Below the pieces are notes generated by a model, which was not told the origin of the DNA, ran no database searches, and saw nothing but the letters and a program-made list of their open reading frames with translations. This document shows positions 44,392 to 52,781 of a stretch of DNA of 62,215 nt, in pieces. The stretch is from CAZECR01 sp964510495 (GTDB lineage: Bacteria; Patescibacteriota; Patescibacteriia; Magasanikbacterales; GWA2-37-8), in assembly GCA_964510495.1 (NCBI GenBank), contig CAZECR010000004.1:1-62215 (forward strand). The letters run 5' to 3'. Positions within the stretch are counted from its first letter, which is position 1, and each line of letters begins with the position of its first letter. The translations under genes and the position numbers were made by a program.

Positions 44392-44937
44392 ATGTCATTA
44401 CCCATACAAGGTACGCAACAAATTTTTCAAGGAAAATTTATTACAGTTTTTGACACTTGTTTTCTTGATAAGGATGGTGGTGAGCAGCATTGGGAATGGA
44501 TTAGAAAAAAAGATGTGGCGGCTGTGTTGCCGATTACACCTGAAGGGAAAATAGTGCTTATCAAAAATTTTCGAGTCCCTCTTCAAAAATATGTTATTGA
44601 GATGCCTGCCGGAATGATTGACTCAGATGAGTCGATTGAAGAAACTGCGCGGCGCGAACTTTTTGAAGAAACAGGTTACGAAGCTGCTGTTTATTCAGCT
44701 CTGCCTGCTTCACCGTATGCATCCGGAGTGTCAAACACAGCTCTTTCGCTGTTTGTGGCAACGGGGTGTGTTCGCAAAGTAGGTCGGGTTGGTGATGGTA
44801 CAGAAGATATTACCGTTCTTGAAACGACTCCAGCCGAAATGTTGAAATGGTATTTGAACCCAGAGCCTGATACATTCTTTAATGTTCGGATATTCGCGGC
44901 ATATTATCTAGCGCAGCAGCTTAAACTTATTTCCTAA
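44392..44937 (+). CDS. NUDIX hydrolase, ADP-ribose pyrophosphatase-like
   Basis: 181 residues. The Nudix box is complete: G74-x5-E80-x7-R88-E89-L90-x-E92-E93-x-G95. Upstream, VLPITPEGKIVLIKNFR and the later PYASGVSNTALSLFVATG resemble ADP-ribose pyrophosphatases (NudF class). It would hydrolyse a nucleoside-diphosphate derivative in the cytoplasm. The start at 44392 lies 10 nt after the preceding stop; a longer upstream frame overlaps that gene and is rejected. Confidence 0.9.
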   Translation: MSLPIQGTQQIFQGKFITVFDTCFLDKDGGEQHWEWIRKKDVAAVLPITPEGKIVLIKNFRVPLQKYVIEMPAGMIDSDESIEETARRELFEETGYEAAVYSALPASPYASGVSNTALSLFVATGCVRKVGRVGDGTEDITVLETTPAEMLKWYLNPEPDTFFNVRIFAAYYLAQQLKLIS

Positions 44938-44946
44938 TTAGAGTAT

Positions 44947-45348
44947 ATGAATTGTATTTTCTGTAAAATTATTGCTAAGGAAGTTCCAAATTACACAGTG
45001 TATGAAGATGAGTTCGTACTTGCTTTTTTAGATGTTTTCCCGCACGCCCAAGGACACACTGTCGTGGTGCCCAAAAAACATGTCGAAAGTTTAGTTGATG
45101 TAACGGCCGAAGAATCACGCCAACTTATGGCTGGCCTCGATAGTGCGTTTCGCCGGGTGAATACGATTTTAAAGCCTGATGGGGTAAATATCGGAATTAA
45201 CGAACGTGCTGCAGCCGGCCAAGTAGTTCCTCATATCCATTGGCACATTTTACCCCGTTACGAGGGGGATGGGGGAGGGTCGGTACATTCAATTATTAAA
45301 AATCCCGGTAACACGGCTGTTAAAGAACTTGCCAAGTTATTTGTTTAG
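44947..45348 (+). CDS. HIT family nucleotide hydrolase
   Basis: 133 residues of the HINT/HIT type. The opening MNCIFCKIIAKEVPNY and the histidine triad H96-I-H98-W-H100 in VVPHIHWHILPR are diagnostic. HIT proteins remove AMP or related groups from phosphoramidates or dinucleotides. C3 and C6 in CIFC could bind zinc together with histidines, as in some members. It lies 9 nt after the NUDIX gene. Confidence 0.94.
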   Translation: MNCIFCKIIAKEVPNYTVYEDEFVLAFLDVFPHAQGHTVVVPKKHVESLVDVTAEESRQLMAGLDSAFRRVNTILKPDGVNIGINERAAAGQVVPHIHWHILPRYEGDGGGSVHSIIKNPGNTAVKELAKLFV

Positions 45349-45361
45349 TTCTAATACGAGC

Positions 45362-45655
45362 ATGCAAGATTCAACCCGAAAAATACTGCTCAAATTTTCC
45401 CAGCTACTCATGATCCCAGTGACGCTTGTTATGATCGTCGCTATGCTTGTTCCGGCTCATCTAAATCCGATCATTACGTATATTCCTTGGTTTACTACGG
45501 CCTGCAGTTCCCTTGGTCTTGCGCGTTTTAAATGGTGCTATCCGCAATTCGTTTTACTTATGTCGACCGCACTATTCTTTTTAGTTCAATGTTTAGTTAC
45601 CGGGCTTTACATTATGAGCCCTGAAGAGCGTGCAGAGGCAAATCGTAATCTTTAA
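45362..45655 (+). CDS. Small membrane protein of unknown function
   Basis: 97 residues with two clear membrane helices (about 11-31 and 63-85) and a possible third around 37-53. The C-terminal tail is acidic/basic (SPEERAEANRNL). No known motif. The ATG at 45362 lies 13 nt after the HIT gene; an upstream in-frame start at 45269 would overlap that gene and is less likely. Confidence 0.65.
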   Translation: MQDSTRKILLKFSQLLMIPVTLVMIVAMLVPAHLNPIITYIPWFTTACSSLGLARFKWCYPQFVLLMSTALFFLVQCLVTGLYIMSPEERAEANRNL

Positions 45656-45664
45656 GTAATTTTT

Positions 45665-46300
45665 GTGAAAAATATTTTAAGTTCTAAAAAAACTATTTGG
45701 GCACTTGTTAATGCTATTGTCTTTATTGTTTTAGTTGGTATTTGGCTGGCAAAGGGCGGAGCTGGTAAACCCCCGTCTCAGAACGTTTCAGTGCCCGATA
45801 TGCTTGACGCTCTTGCACTTAATGCTCCTGGTACTGCCAACCAGACGCTGGCCGATGATTTTGAAGTAACGCCGGTTACTGGTCAGACGGTAGATAGTAC
45901 CACTACCACGCTCGCTACCATTACGCGCGTTATCGACGGAGATACTGTTGAGCTCTCAACAGGCCAGCGTGTACGCTATATTGGCGTTGATACACCCGAA
46001 ACATTGGATCCTCGTAAAGGTGTGCAATGCTTTGGCAAAGAAGCGTCAGCATATAATAAAAGCATCGTGTTGAATCAAAAAGTACGTTTAGCAAAGGATG
46101 TCTCAGATATGGATCGGTACCATCGATTGTTACGATATGTGTATCTAGAAGACGGTACGCTGCTTAATTTAAAATTAGTTGAAGAAGGTTATGCCAAGGC
46201 AGCAACTTTCCCGCCCGATGTAAAATATAGTAAAGTTTTTGTAGCAGCCGAAGCTGCAGCGCGCGAGGCGGGAAAAGGATTGTGGGCAAAGTGTCAATAA
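45665..46300 (+). CDS. Membrane-anchored thermonuclease (SNase) family protein
   Basis: 211 residues from a GTG start. A membrane anchor spans about 10-29, then a linker and a staphylococcal-nuclease fold (about 83-211). Catalytic positions are visible: D91 (RVIDGDTV), R104 with E112 in RYIGVDTPE, and R154 in DRYHRLLRY. It should cut DNA or RNA outside the membrane, plausibly to feed nucleotide uptake in a host-dependent cell (inference). It lies 9 nt after the small membrane protein gene. Confidence 0.9.
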   Translation: MKNILSSKKTIWALVNAIVFIVLVGIWLAKGGAGKPPSQNVSVPDMLDALALNAPGTANQTLADDFEVTPVTGQTVDSTTTTLATITRVIDGDTVELSTGQRVRYIGVDTPETLDPRKGVQCFGKEASAYNKSIVLNQKVRLAKDVSDMDRYHRLLRYVYLEDGTLLNLKLVEEGYAKAATFPPDVKYSKVFVAAEAAAREAGKGLWAKCQ

Positions 46301-46319
46301 AATAATAGTTGTATACTAT

Positions 46320-46964
46320 ATGGAACGAGGTTCCTCAAAAGAATTTTTAGAAAATGGTGTAGAGGTTTCACGAAATATAGATCAATCATATTTTTTGGTC
46401 TTGAAAGCACTGATTGCCGCGGCTGATCGCAATGTCTCCCTGCCGCTTTTAGCGGAAGTAACGGTGCCAGGTGAATCGCAGACACCGGAAATAGGAGAGC
46501 TCCTTTTCGATCCTTTAGAAAATCGTTTGCAGATAAAAATGGGTAAAAATATATACCTAGCGCAAGATTTGCTTCGTGAAAAAAATATTATTGTTGAGCC
46601 TGACAGTTTAATTCGGCTCAAGTCTTTTTTGGATGCACTTGCCAAGGAGTCGCGTTATACGTCGCCGCCATACAAGGAACAAGAAATTGGTCCTAAAAGT
46701 TTACGTATTTCAGAACTAAAGTCGATGCATGCGACGCCGTATGTAGAAATGATCGTGGATAATGTTGTAATTACATTTATCGCACATACCTTAGCGCATG
46801 GCTGGCAGCTTATTAGTACGCCTGATGCGCTTAAGAAATCTGATCGAGGCAGCAAAGCTTGTCAAAAGTATGGCTCGAAGATATTTGACGAAGCCCTTAA
46901 GCGAGTCAAAGAGATCTACCCAGACGGTGTCGATCCTGATGATGAGATTTCGTTTAACCGTTAA
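46320..46964 (+). CDS. Protein of unknown function
   Basis: 214 residues, not recognised. It is soluble, mixed alpha/beta, with a C-terminal helical region that includes HTLAHGWQLIS and KACQKYGSKIFDEALKRVKEI. The only in-frame ATG near the 5' end is at 46320. A TATACT lies 2 nt upstream, but a transcript from it would begin inside the gene, so expression is more likely from the upstream operon (19 nt gap). It precedes the HerA/TraD-like ATPase gene. Confidence 0.6.
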   Translation: MERGSSKEFLENGVEVSRNIDQSYFLVLKALIAAADRNVSLPLLAEVTVPGESQTPEIGELLFDPLENRLQIKMGKNIYLAQDLLREKNIIVEPDSLIRLKSFLDALAKESRYTSPPYKEQEIGPKSLRISELKSMHATPYVEMIVDNVVITFIAHTLAHGWQLISTPDALKKSDRGSKACQKYGSKIFDEALKRVKEIYPDGVDPDDEISFNR

Positions 46965-46993
46965 AAAGATGACAAGGAGCGGCGGTGCTTATC

Positions 46994-47022
46994 TTGTTGT
47001 TTTTGGCTAACCATTGTATACT
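46994..47022 (+). promoter_or_regulatory. Promoter of the HerA/TraD-like ATPase gene
   Basis: TTGTTG (46994-46999), 17-bp spacer, TATACT (47017-47022). The predicted leader to the ATG at 47033 is about 4 nt. Confidence 0.55.
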
Positions 47023-47032
47023 AAAGCTACCT

Positions 47033-49309
47033 ATGGATGCCCTTGATCAAACAGGAAATGATAAATTAGCCGCCTCAATTGATCCAACAATCAATTTTTT
47101 TGGCATGACTAATTACCGGAATCAAAACCGGCGTTTTGGTATTAAAATTGATGACCGCCGCCGTCATATGTATTTGGTTGGCAAGACTGGTATGGGCAAG
47201 ACTACCATTCTTGAGAATATGGTTATCAACGACATTTATTCTGGCCACGGTATTGGGCTCGTTGATCCGCACGGTGACTTTGCCGAAAAGGTGCTCAACT
47301 TCGTTCCAGCCAATCGTATCAATGACATTGTGTACTTCAATCCATCGGATATTGATTATCCGATTGGGTTTAATATTTTAGAATCGATCAATCCAGATTA
47401 TAAGCATTTGGTTACGTCGGGACTCATGGGTGTTTTCAAAAAGATTTGGCCAGACGTTTGGAGTGCTCGTATGGAATATATTTTGAATAATACGATTCTG
47501 GCGCTTTTGGATTTTCCGGGGACAACACTCCTTGGTATTAACCGTCTCCTAGCCGACAATGAATATCGCAAACGCGTGGTTGCGAACCTCAAAGATCCGG
47601 TTGTAAAAGCATTCTGGCAAACTGAGTTTGCTGGGTATAGTGATAAATATAAACAAGAAGCGGTTGCGCCTATCCAAAACAAGATCGGTCAGTTTTTGTC
47701 GGCTTCGATCATTCGCAATATTGTCGCGCAGGTAAAATCACGTATCAATATTCGCGAGATCATGGATACAAAAAAGATCTTTATCATGAACCTGTCAAAA
47801 GGTAGAATCGGTGAAGATAATTCGCGCCTCTTGGGGGGTATGCTGATTACCAAAATTCAGTTGTCGGCCATGGAACGTGTTGACATGCTCGAAAAGGATC
47901 GTAGTGATTTCTTTTTGTATGTTGACGAGTTTCAAAATTTCGCAACAGAAAGTTTTGCCCACATTCTGTCGGAAGCGCGTAAGTATCGTCTCGACCTCAT
48001 TATGGCCCACCAGTACATGGAACAGCTCGATGAAACAGTGCTCGCAGCTGTTATTGGTAATGTCGGAACCATGGTTACGTTTCGTGTAGGATCGAGCGAT
48101 GCCGAAGTTTTGGCCAAAGAGTTTATTCCAACGTTTGTTGAAGAAGATTTAGTTAATTTGCCCAAATACCACGTCTATTTGAAGTTGATGATTGATGGTG
48201 TGGCATCGCGTCCGTTTAGTGCGATGACGCTGCCGCCAATTGGTAGTCCGACCGGTAGTATGGAAAAAGTTATTCGTGTTTCGCGTGAACGGTATGCAGT
48301 GAATCGTAATACCATTGAAGACAAAATTGCCAAGTGGAGCGGCATGATCATTAACGCTGAAGATGTCGAAGCAGAAATGGCGCTCGGACCGGATGTTGTG
48401 ACATTTAAAGAAGATTTGCCACCAGCCCCTGCGCCAGTTGCCACACCCTCTCCAGTCGCCGCAGTTTCTACTCCAGCTCCTCTGGCCGCAGCTCCGATTG
48501 CACCAGTCGAAAATCGTCCAGTGTCCACGCCTGCGCCCCAACAAGCTACTGCACCGCCAAGTCTCGTCAGTACGCAGCCTCAGCGAACAGTGCATGTCAA
48601 TCGCTCAGGTCCATTGCCTACTCAGAGTACTGCTGCACCTAAACCTACTCCCGCGCCTGTCCGAACAGAACCGCGACCAACACCGCAGCCGATGCAGCAA
48701 ACAACGCCGCGTGAACCTGCGCGCGATCCGGAGCGACAAGTGCAATCTCAACCATCTTCGAATGGTAATAGTAGCTTCAATTCAACTAGTGCGATGAGCG
48801 CAGATGGTGAACGCAAGAAAAAAAGACGTCGTAAAAAGAAAGGTTCAGGTGGCGCTCCTTCTCAGGGCGAACAAGTTCTGCTAGTAGATCCGTCGCAGCA
48901 GGGGATTTCACTCAGTGCCATGTTGCCCAAGAACAATACTTCTTCGAACGATCGACCGAGAAATGATTCGAGACCGGCGCGGCAGCCGCAGTCGGCTCAG
49001 CAAAATTCTAGCAGTAATAATGACACTCGCTCAAACTCACGTTCTGATCAGCGAAATGCTCCGGAACCCATAAATCTCGGCGCGTCCGTAACTTCGCGTG
49101 AATCTGTGCCAGCAGCCGTATCGGCTCCTGTGCCTCAACCTGTACTTCCGCCGCCCACTCCTATAACTCCAATTGCCGCTCCAGCAGCTGCGCCGCGAGT
49201 CACTCCGCCTCATCCAGCCCCGACGCTTCCCCCGCCTCAGCCGCGCACACCAACACAACCGACCCAGCTGCAGCCAGGTCAGGTAGCCCGGCTCGATATT
49301 GGACTATAA
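47033..49309 (+). CDS. HerA/TraD-like DNA-pumping ATPase with long disordered tail
   Basis: 758 residues. The N-terminal motor domain (about 40-440) has Walker A GKTGMGKTT (50-58), GLVDPHGDFAEKVL and Walker B FLYVDEFQNF (D298-E299), followed by IMAHQYMEQLD. This matches type IV coupling proteins/TraD-AAD-type ATPases. No N-terminal membrane helices are present if 47033 is the start, whereas VirD4 proteins usually have two. From about 460 on the sequence is Pro/Ala/Gln/Ser-rich and disordered, with a strongly basic patch (RKKKRRRKKKGSGG, about residues 596-609). No relaxase or pilus genes are adjacent. It may move DNA in division, uptake or conjugation; the role is uncertain. Confidence 0.82.
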   Translation: MDALDQTGNDKLAASIDPTINFFGMTNYRNQNRRFGIKIDDRRRHMYLVGKTGMGKTTILENMVINDIYSGHGIGLVDPHGDFAEKVLNFVPANRINDIVYFNPSDIDYPIGFNILESINPDYKHLVTSGLMGVFKKIWPDVWSARMEYILNNTILALLDFPGTTLLGINRLLADNEYRKRVVANLKDPVVKAFWQTEFAGYSDKYKQEAVAPIQNKIGQFLSASIIRNIVAQVKSRINIREIMDTKKIFIMNLSKGRIGEDNSRLLGGMLITKIQLSAMERVDMLEKDRSDFFLYVDEFQNFATESFAHILSEARKYRLDLIMAHQYMEQLDETVLAAVIGNVGTMVTFRVGSSDAEVLAKEFIPTFVEEDLVNLPKYHVYLKLMIDGVASRPFSAMTLPPIGSPTGSMEKVIRVSRERYAVNRNTIEDKIAKWSGMIINAEDVEAEMALGPDVVTFKEDLPPAPAPVATPSPVAAVSTPAPLAAAPIAPVENRPVSTPAPQQATAPPSLVSTQPQRTVHVNRSGPLPTQSTAAPKPTPAPVRTEPRPTPQPMQQTTPREPARDPERQVQSQPSSNGNSSFNSTSAMSADGERKKKRRRKKKGSGGAPSQGEQVLLVDPSQQGISLSAMLPKNNTSSNDRPRNDSRPARQPQSAQQNSSSNNDTRSNSRSDQRNAPEPINLGASVTSRESVPAAVSAPVPQPVLPPPTPITPIAAPAAAPRVTPPHPAPTLPPPQPRTPTQPTQLQPGQVARLDIGL

Positions 49310-49336
49310 TTACCTTTACCCACATCTATTTCTGAT

Positions 49337-50587
49337 ATGCGTTATTCTCATCTGTTTGGAAAAACAAGTAAAACTGCACCGGCTGATGCCGAAAGTCGTA
49401 ATGCTGAACTCCTTACTCAAGGAGGCTTCATTTCAAAGCAAATGGCCGGGGTCTATAATTATTTACCGCTCGGTCTTAAAGTCCTCACTAAAATTCAAAA
49501 TATTATTCGCGAAGAGCTGTCGTTAATTGGCGCTCAAGAAATCTTAATGCCCGCGATGACCCAGGAAGAAAGTTACGTGACAACAGGTCGCAATACCATG
49601 GATGTGCTGTTTCACATGCTGGGCCAGGGGGACAGCAAATTAGTGCTCAATCCAACACATGAAGAAATTGTTACCCCGCTCGTACAACGCTATACATTCT
49701 CATATCATGATTTGCCAATTGCGGTGTACCAAATCCAAAATAAATTTCGTAACGAAGCGCGCGCTAAGTCCGGGCTCCTCCGTGGTCGCGAGTTTAATAT
49801 GAAAGATTTGTATTCGTTCCATACATCGAACGAAGATTTGGATATCTATTATGAAAAAGTACAAACTGCATATTCCAAAATATACCAGCGTCTTGGCATT
49901 GGTGAACGAACGCTTTTGACCTATGCTTCCGGCGGAGACTTTAGTAAGTACTCACACGAGTACCAAACTATTTCTGAAATTGGCGAAGACACTATTCATG
50001 TCTGTGAAAAATGTCAGATTGCTGTTAACCAAGAAATTATCGCCGAACAAGCAACGTGCCCTCAATGTTCGAACGCTGAACTCACACCTAAAAAAGCTAT
50101 TGAAGTAGGAAATATCTTTAAATTACATCAGCGTTTTACAACGGCTTTTGAATTTACCTTTCAGGATGACAAAGGTGAGGTTAAGCCGATTGAAATGGGG
50201 TGCTATGGTATTGGACCGTCGCGCATTATGGGTACGTTAGTTGAAGTATTCAATGACGAAAAGGGTATTTGCTGGCCAAAGGCCGTTGCGCCGTACCAGG
50301 TGCATATGACCGTTCTTGGGCCGGACGAAGCAGTGTTTGCAGCCGGAGAAAAAATCTATCAAGAACTTTTAGAAAAGGGGATTGAGGTGCTCCTCGATGA
50401 TCGGGCTGATGTTTCAGCTGGGGCCAAATTTGCTGACGCTGATTTGATCGGTATTCCACTTCGTATTGTTGTTTCGAAAAAAACACTCGCTCAAAATGCT
50501 GTCGAAGTTAAAAAACGTACTGAAAAAGAAGCGAGTTTCGTGTCACTGCAAGAGGCGGTGGAAAAAATTGCTCTACTTGCTCTGTAA
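49337..50587 (+). CDS. proS: Prolyl-tRNA synthetase, short form with zinc ribbon
   Basis: 416 residues, about 150 fewer than typical bacterial ProRS. Class II motif 2 is FRNEARAKSGLLRGREFNMKD, and motif 3 is GCYGIGPSRIMGTL. The anticodon-binding domain follows (about 320-416). The large editing insertion between motifs 2 and 3 is absent. In its place are two CxxC pairs (C223, C226, C241, C244), a zinc-ribbon-like knot. It charges tRNA-Pro in the cytoplasm, presumably without cis-editing of mischarged Ala-tRNA. It starts a four-gene run to nifS. Confidence 0.93.
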   Translation: MRYSHLFGKTSKTAPADAESRNAELLTQGGFISKQMAGVYNYLPLGLKVLTKIQNIIREELSLIGAQEILMPAMTQEESYVTTGRNTMDVLFHMLGQGDSKLVLNPTHEEIVTPLVQRYTFSYHDLPIAVYQIQNKFRNEARAKSGLLRGREFNMKDLYSFHTSNEDLDIYYEKVQTAYSKIYQRLGIGERTLLTYASGGDFSKYSHEYQTISEIGEDTIHVCEKCQIAVNQEIIAEQATCPQCSNAELTPKKAIEVGNIFKLHQRFTTAFEFTFQDDKGEVKPIEMGCYGIGPSRIMGTLVEVFNDEKGICWPKAVAPYQVHMTVLGPDEAVFAAGEKIYQELLEKGIEVLLDDRADVSAGAKFADADLIGIPLRIVVSKKTLAQNAVEVKKRTEKEASFVSLQEAVEKIALLAL

Positions 50588-50606
50588 GTACCTTGTCTTA
50601 TTAGAT

Positions 50607-50930
50607 ATGCAAGAAAGTAAAGAAAAAATGTGGGGTGATCGCGAAAAAGTTCCAGTTTATTTTGGTACGCTTGAGGAGGCCCGGGTCTTTGTTAAATTAT
50701 TCTGGACCGAAGCTTTTGATCTCACGAAACATCCTGAAATAGCTCATACACTTGAGCAGTTGACCGACGATGATTTTGTAGACGTCCAAACTATTGAAGC
50801 CCACCGAACATCAATTCGTAAGGCCATGCCGACAGAACAATCACGTGGAAACTTTATAGTTCTTATTTCCGGTAATCACCAGCCGCTCCTTGCTGAAGCA
50901 GATAATTGGCTTAAGAGTAAAGGATATTAA
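50607..50930 (+). CDS. Small acidic protein of unknown function
   Basis: 107 residues, not recognised. It has a mixed alpha/beta pattern with VPVYFGTLEEARVFVKLFW, an acidic TDDDFVDVQ segment and an Arg-rich loop before GNFIVLISGNH. No signal peptide or membrane helix. The ATG at 50607 lies 19 nt after proS and 8 nt before the exonuclease gene, so it belongs to the same operon. Confidence 0.6.
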   Translation: MQESKEKMWGDREKVPVYFGTLEEARVFVKLFWTEAFDLTKHPEIAHTLEQLTDDDFVDVQTIEAHRTSIRKAMPTEQSRGNFIVLISGNHQPLLAEADNWLKSKGY

Positions 50931-50938
50931 AATACTGT

Positions 50939-51532
50939 ATGAACAATCAAATTGTTTTTGATATTGAAACTCAAAATACGTTTGCCGATGTTGATAATGA
51001 CTTCAAGAAACTGCGCGTATCAGTGGTGTCGCTCTACTATTATGCGACCGATACCTACGAAAGTTTTACCGAGGACGAATTGCCCAAACTGTGGCCGATT
51101 TTTGAGCACGCTGATTTACTTATTGGATACAACAGTGAACACTTCGATTTACCCGTCTTGAATAATTATTATTTGGGTGATTTACTTCAGTTTCCGAATT
51201 TGGACTTGCTGAAAAAAATTAAAGAGAGCCTCGGTATTCGTCTCAAGCTTGATGATGTTGCTCAGGCGACGCTCGATAATGTTAAGAAAAGCGCCGAAGG
51301 CTTGCAAGCTATTCGTTGGTGGAAAGAAGGTAAGATCGATGAAATTAAAAAATATTGTGAACAGGACGTCTTGGTTACCAAAGAAGTGTATGATTTTGGT
51401 CGCAAAAACAAACAGTTATTTTACAAGTCTTTGACGAATGAAGTATTACCGTTTGCGGTTGATTTTTCGTTTCCTAAGCAACATTCGGAAATTGGAACGA
51501 AAAAGAGTATTAATTTAACGCTTCCGTTCTAG
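50939..51532 (+). CDS. DEDD-type 3'-5' exonuclease-like protein
   Basis: 197 residues with the RNase H/DnaQ fold. Motif I is FDIET (D8, E10). Motif II is in IGYNSEHFDLP and motif III is in KKYCEQDVLVT, with the catalytic Asp after YC. The pattern resembles YprB-like ribonuclease-H-like exonucleases. It would remove nucleotides from 3' ends of DNA or RNA. It lies 6 nt before nifS. Confidence 0.82.
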   Translation: MNNQIVFDIETQNTFADVDNDFKKLRVSVVSLYYYATDTYESFTEDELPKLWPIFEHADLLIGYNSEHFDLPVLNNYYLGDLLQFPNLDLLKKIKESLGIRLKLDDVAQATLDNVKKSAEGLQAIRWWKEGKIDEIKKYCEQDVLVTKEVYDFGRKNKQLFYKSLTNEVLPFAVDFSFPKQHSEIGTKKSINLTLPF

Positions 51533-51538
51533 TCCGGT

Positions 51539-52714
51539 ATGGAAAAAAAATTTGTGTACCTCGACCATGCTGCGGCAACTCCGCTTGAGCCGCGCGTGCT
51601 AAAAGCAATGACTCCTTACTTTAAGGAGTCATTTGGCAATCCTTCAGCTTTGTATAAAGCGGGGATTACTGCCGAAAAAGCACTGTCAGCTGCACGGTCA
51701 AGTGTTGCCAGAAATCTCGGGACACAGCCTGATACGATTATTTTTACGAGCGGAGGAACAGAAAGTAATAATTTGGCGCTCTTGGGTTTGGCTCGGGCGA
51801 ACGCACGTCGGGGTAATCATGTAGTAAGTATTGGTATTGAGCACCCGGCAATTCTCGAGCCCCTCGAGCAACTCCGAGCAGAGGGTTTCCAGGTAACTTT
51901 TATCCCTGTCTCGCCAGAAGGCATTGTTGACCCAGCAATGGTGATTGCCGCCTTTAGACACGACACGCTCCTCGTTACCATAATGTACGCCAATAACGAA
52001 ATTGGTTCGGTGCAGCCTATTGCTGCGATCGGTCGAGAAATTTTGAAATATCGCCAACAGAACAATACTGCTTTTCCGTATTTTCACACAGATGCGTGCC
52101 AAGCTCCAAATTACCTCGATCTATCCGTAGAAAAACTGCATGTTGACGCAATGACGCTGAATGGCAGTAAAATATATGGTCCGAAAGGAAGTGGCTGTCT
52201 GTATCTGCGCCGCGGCATAAAAATTGAGCCTCTCCTTCGAGGGGGTGGGCAAGAGCAGGGTCTTCGATCGGGTACGGAAAATGTTCCAGCTATTGTTGGG
52301 TTTGCTGAGGCGCTCGCGCTCGCTGATTCTTTACGAGTTAAAGAATCGTCTCGGGTTGTGCTTCTGAGGCAATATTTTTGGGATGAATTAAAAAAAGCTT
52401 TGCCCTCGGTTCTCTTGAATGGTCCTGAATTTGGCGAAGAGCGTTTGCCGAACAACCTTCATATTTTATTTGCCCGTCTCGAAAGCGAACAACTATTATT
52501 ATATCTTGATGAGGCTGGCATTGCGTGCTCAGCAGCATCCGCATGCGCAAGTCAAAGTCGCGAAGCCTCGCATGTACTTACCGCGATTGGCATGTCTGAC
52601 CAGGCTGCCCGGCAGTGTATTCGGTTTTCTTTGGGGCGCAAAACCACTAAGGCGGATATTGATTATACAATAGTACAGTTGGTAAAAATCTATCGAAAGA
52701 TAGCTCAATTTTAA
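51539..52714 (+). CDS. nifS: Cysteine desulfurase (NifS/IscS type)
   Basis: 391 residues, a stand-alone PLP enzyme releasing sulfur from cysteine as an enzyme-bound persulfide. It opens VYLDHAAATPLEP. PLP-site residues include H102 (GIEHPAI) and K211 (NGSKIYGPKG), and the catalytic cysteine is C336 in AASACASQSREASHVL. It is the second desulfurase in the window, clearly related to the C-terminal domain of the 10003-12288 fusion. No IscU, MnmA or other usual sulfur acceptor gene is adjacent. Confidence 0.94.
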   Translation: MEKKFVYLDHAAATPLEPRVLKAMTPYFKESFGNPSALYKAGITAEKALSAARSSVARNLGTQPDTIIFTSGGTESNNLALLGLARANARRGNHVVSIGIEHPAILEPLEQLRAEGFQVTFIPVSPEGIVDPAMVIAAFRHDTLLVTIMYANNEIGSVQPIAAIGREILKYRQQNNTAFPYFHTDACQAPNYLDLSVEKLHVDAMTLNGSKIYGPKGSGCLYLRRGIKIEPLLRGGGQEQGLRSGTENVPAIVGFAEALALADSLRVKESSRVVLLRQYFWDELKKALPSVLLNGPEFGEERLPNNLHILFARLESEQLLLYLDEAGIACSAASACASQSREASHVLTAIGMSDQAARQCIRFSLGRKTTKADIDYTIVQLVKIYRKIAQF

Positions 52715-52741
52715 TCGAACAAATAGTCCGTATATAAGGGA

Positions 52742-52769
52742 TTGACAGAACTGCGTGGAATAGTACTAT
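52742..52769 (+). promoter_or_regulatory. Promoter of the dnaG-rpoD unit
   Basis: TTGACA (52742-52747), 16-bp spacer, TACTAT (52764-52769). The inverted repeat TAGTAC (52761-52766)/GTACTA (52774-52779) surrounds the -10, a possible regulator site. The start codon is at 52782, giving a very short leader. Confidence 0.6.
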
Positions 52770-52781
52770 TCACGTACTACT

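Noticed and set aside
46312..46317. TATACT directly before the ATG at 46320 as a promoter
   Set aside because: Transcription would begin about 4 nt inside the gene, there is no -35 box at the right distance, and no later start codon exists near the 5' end.
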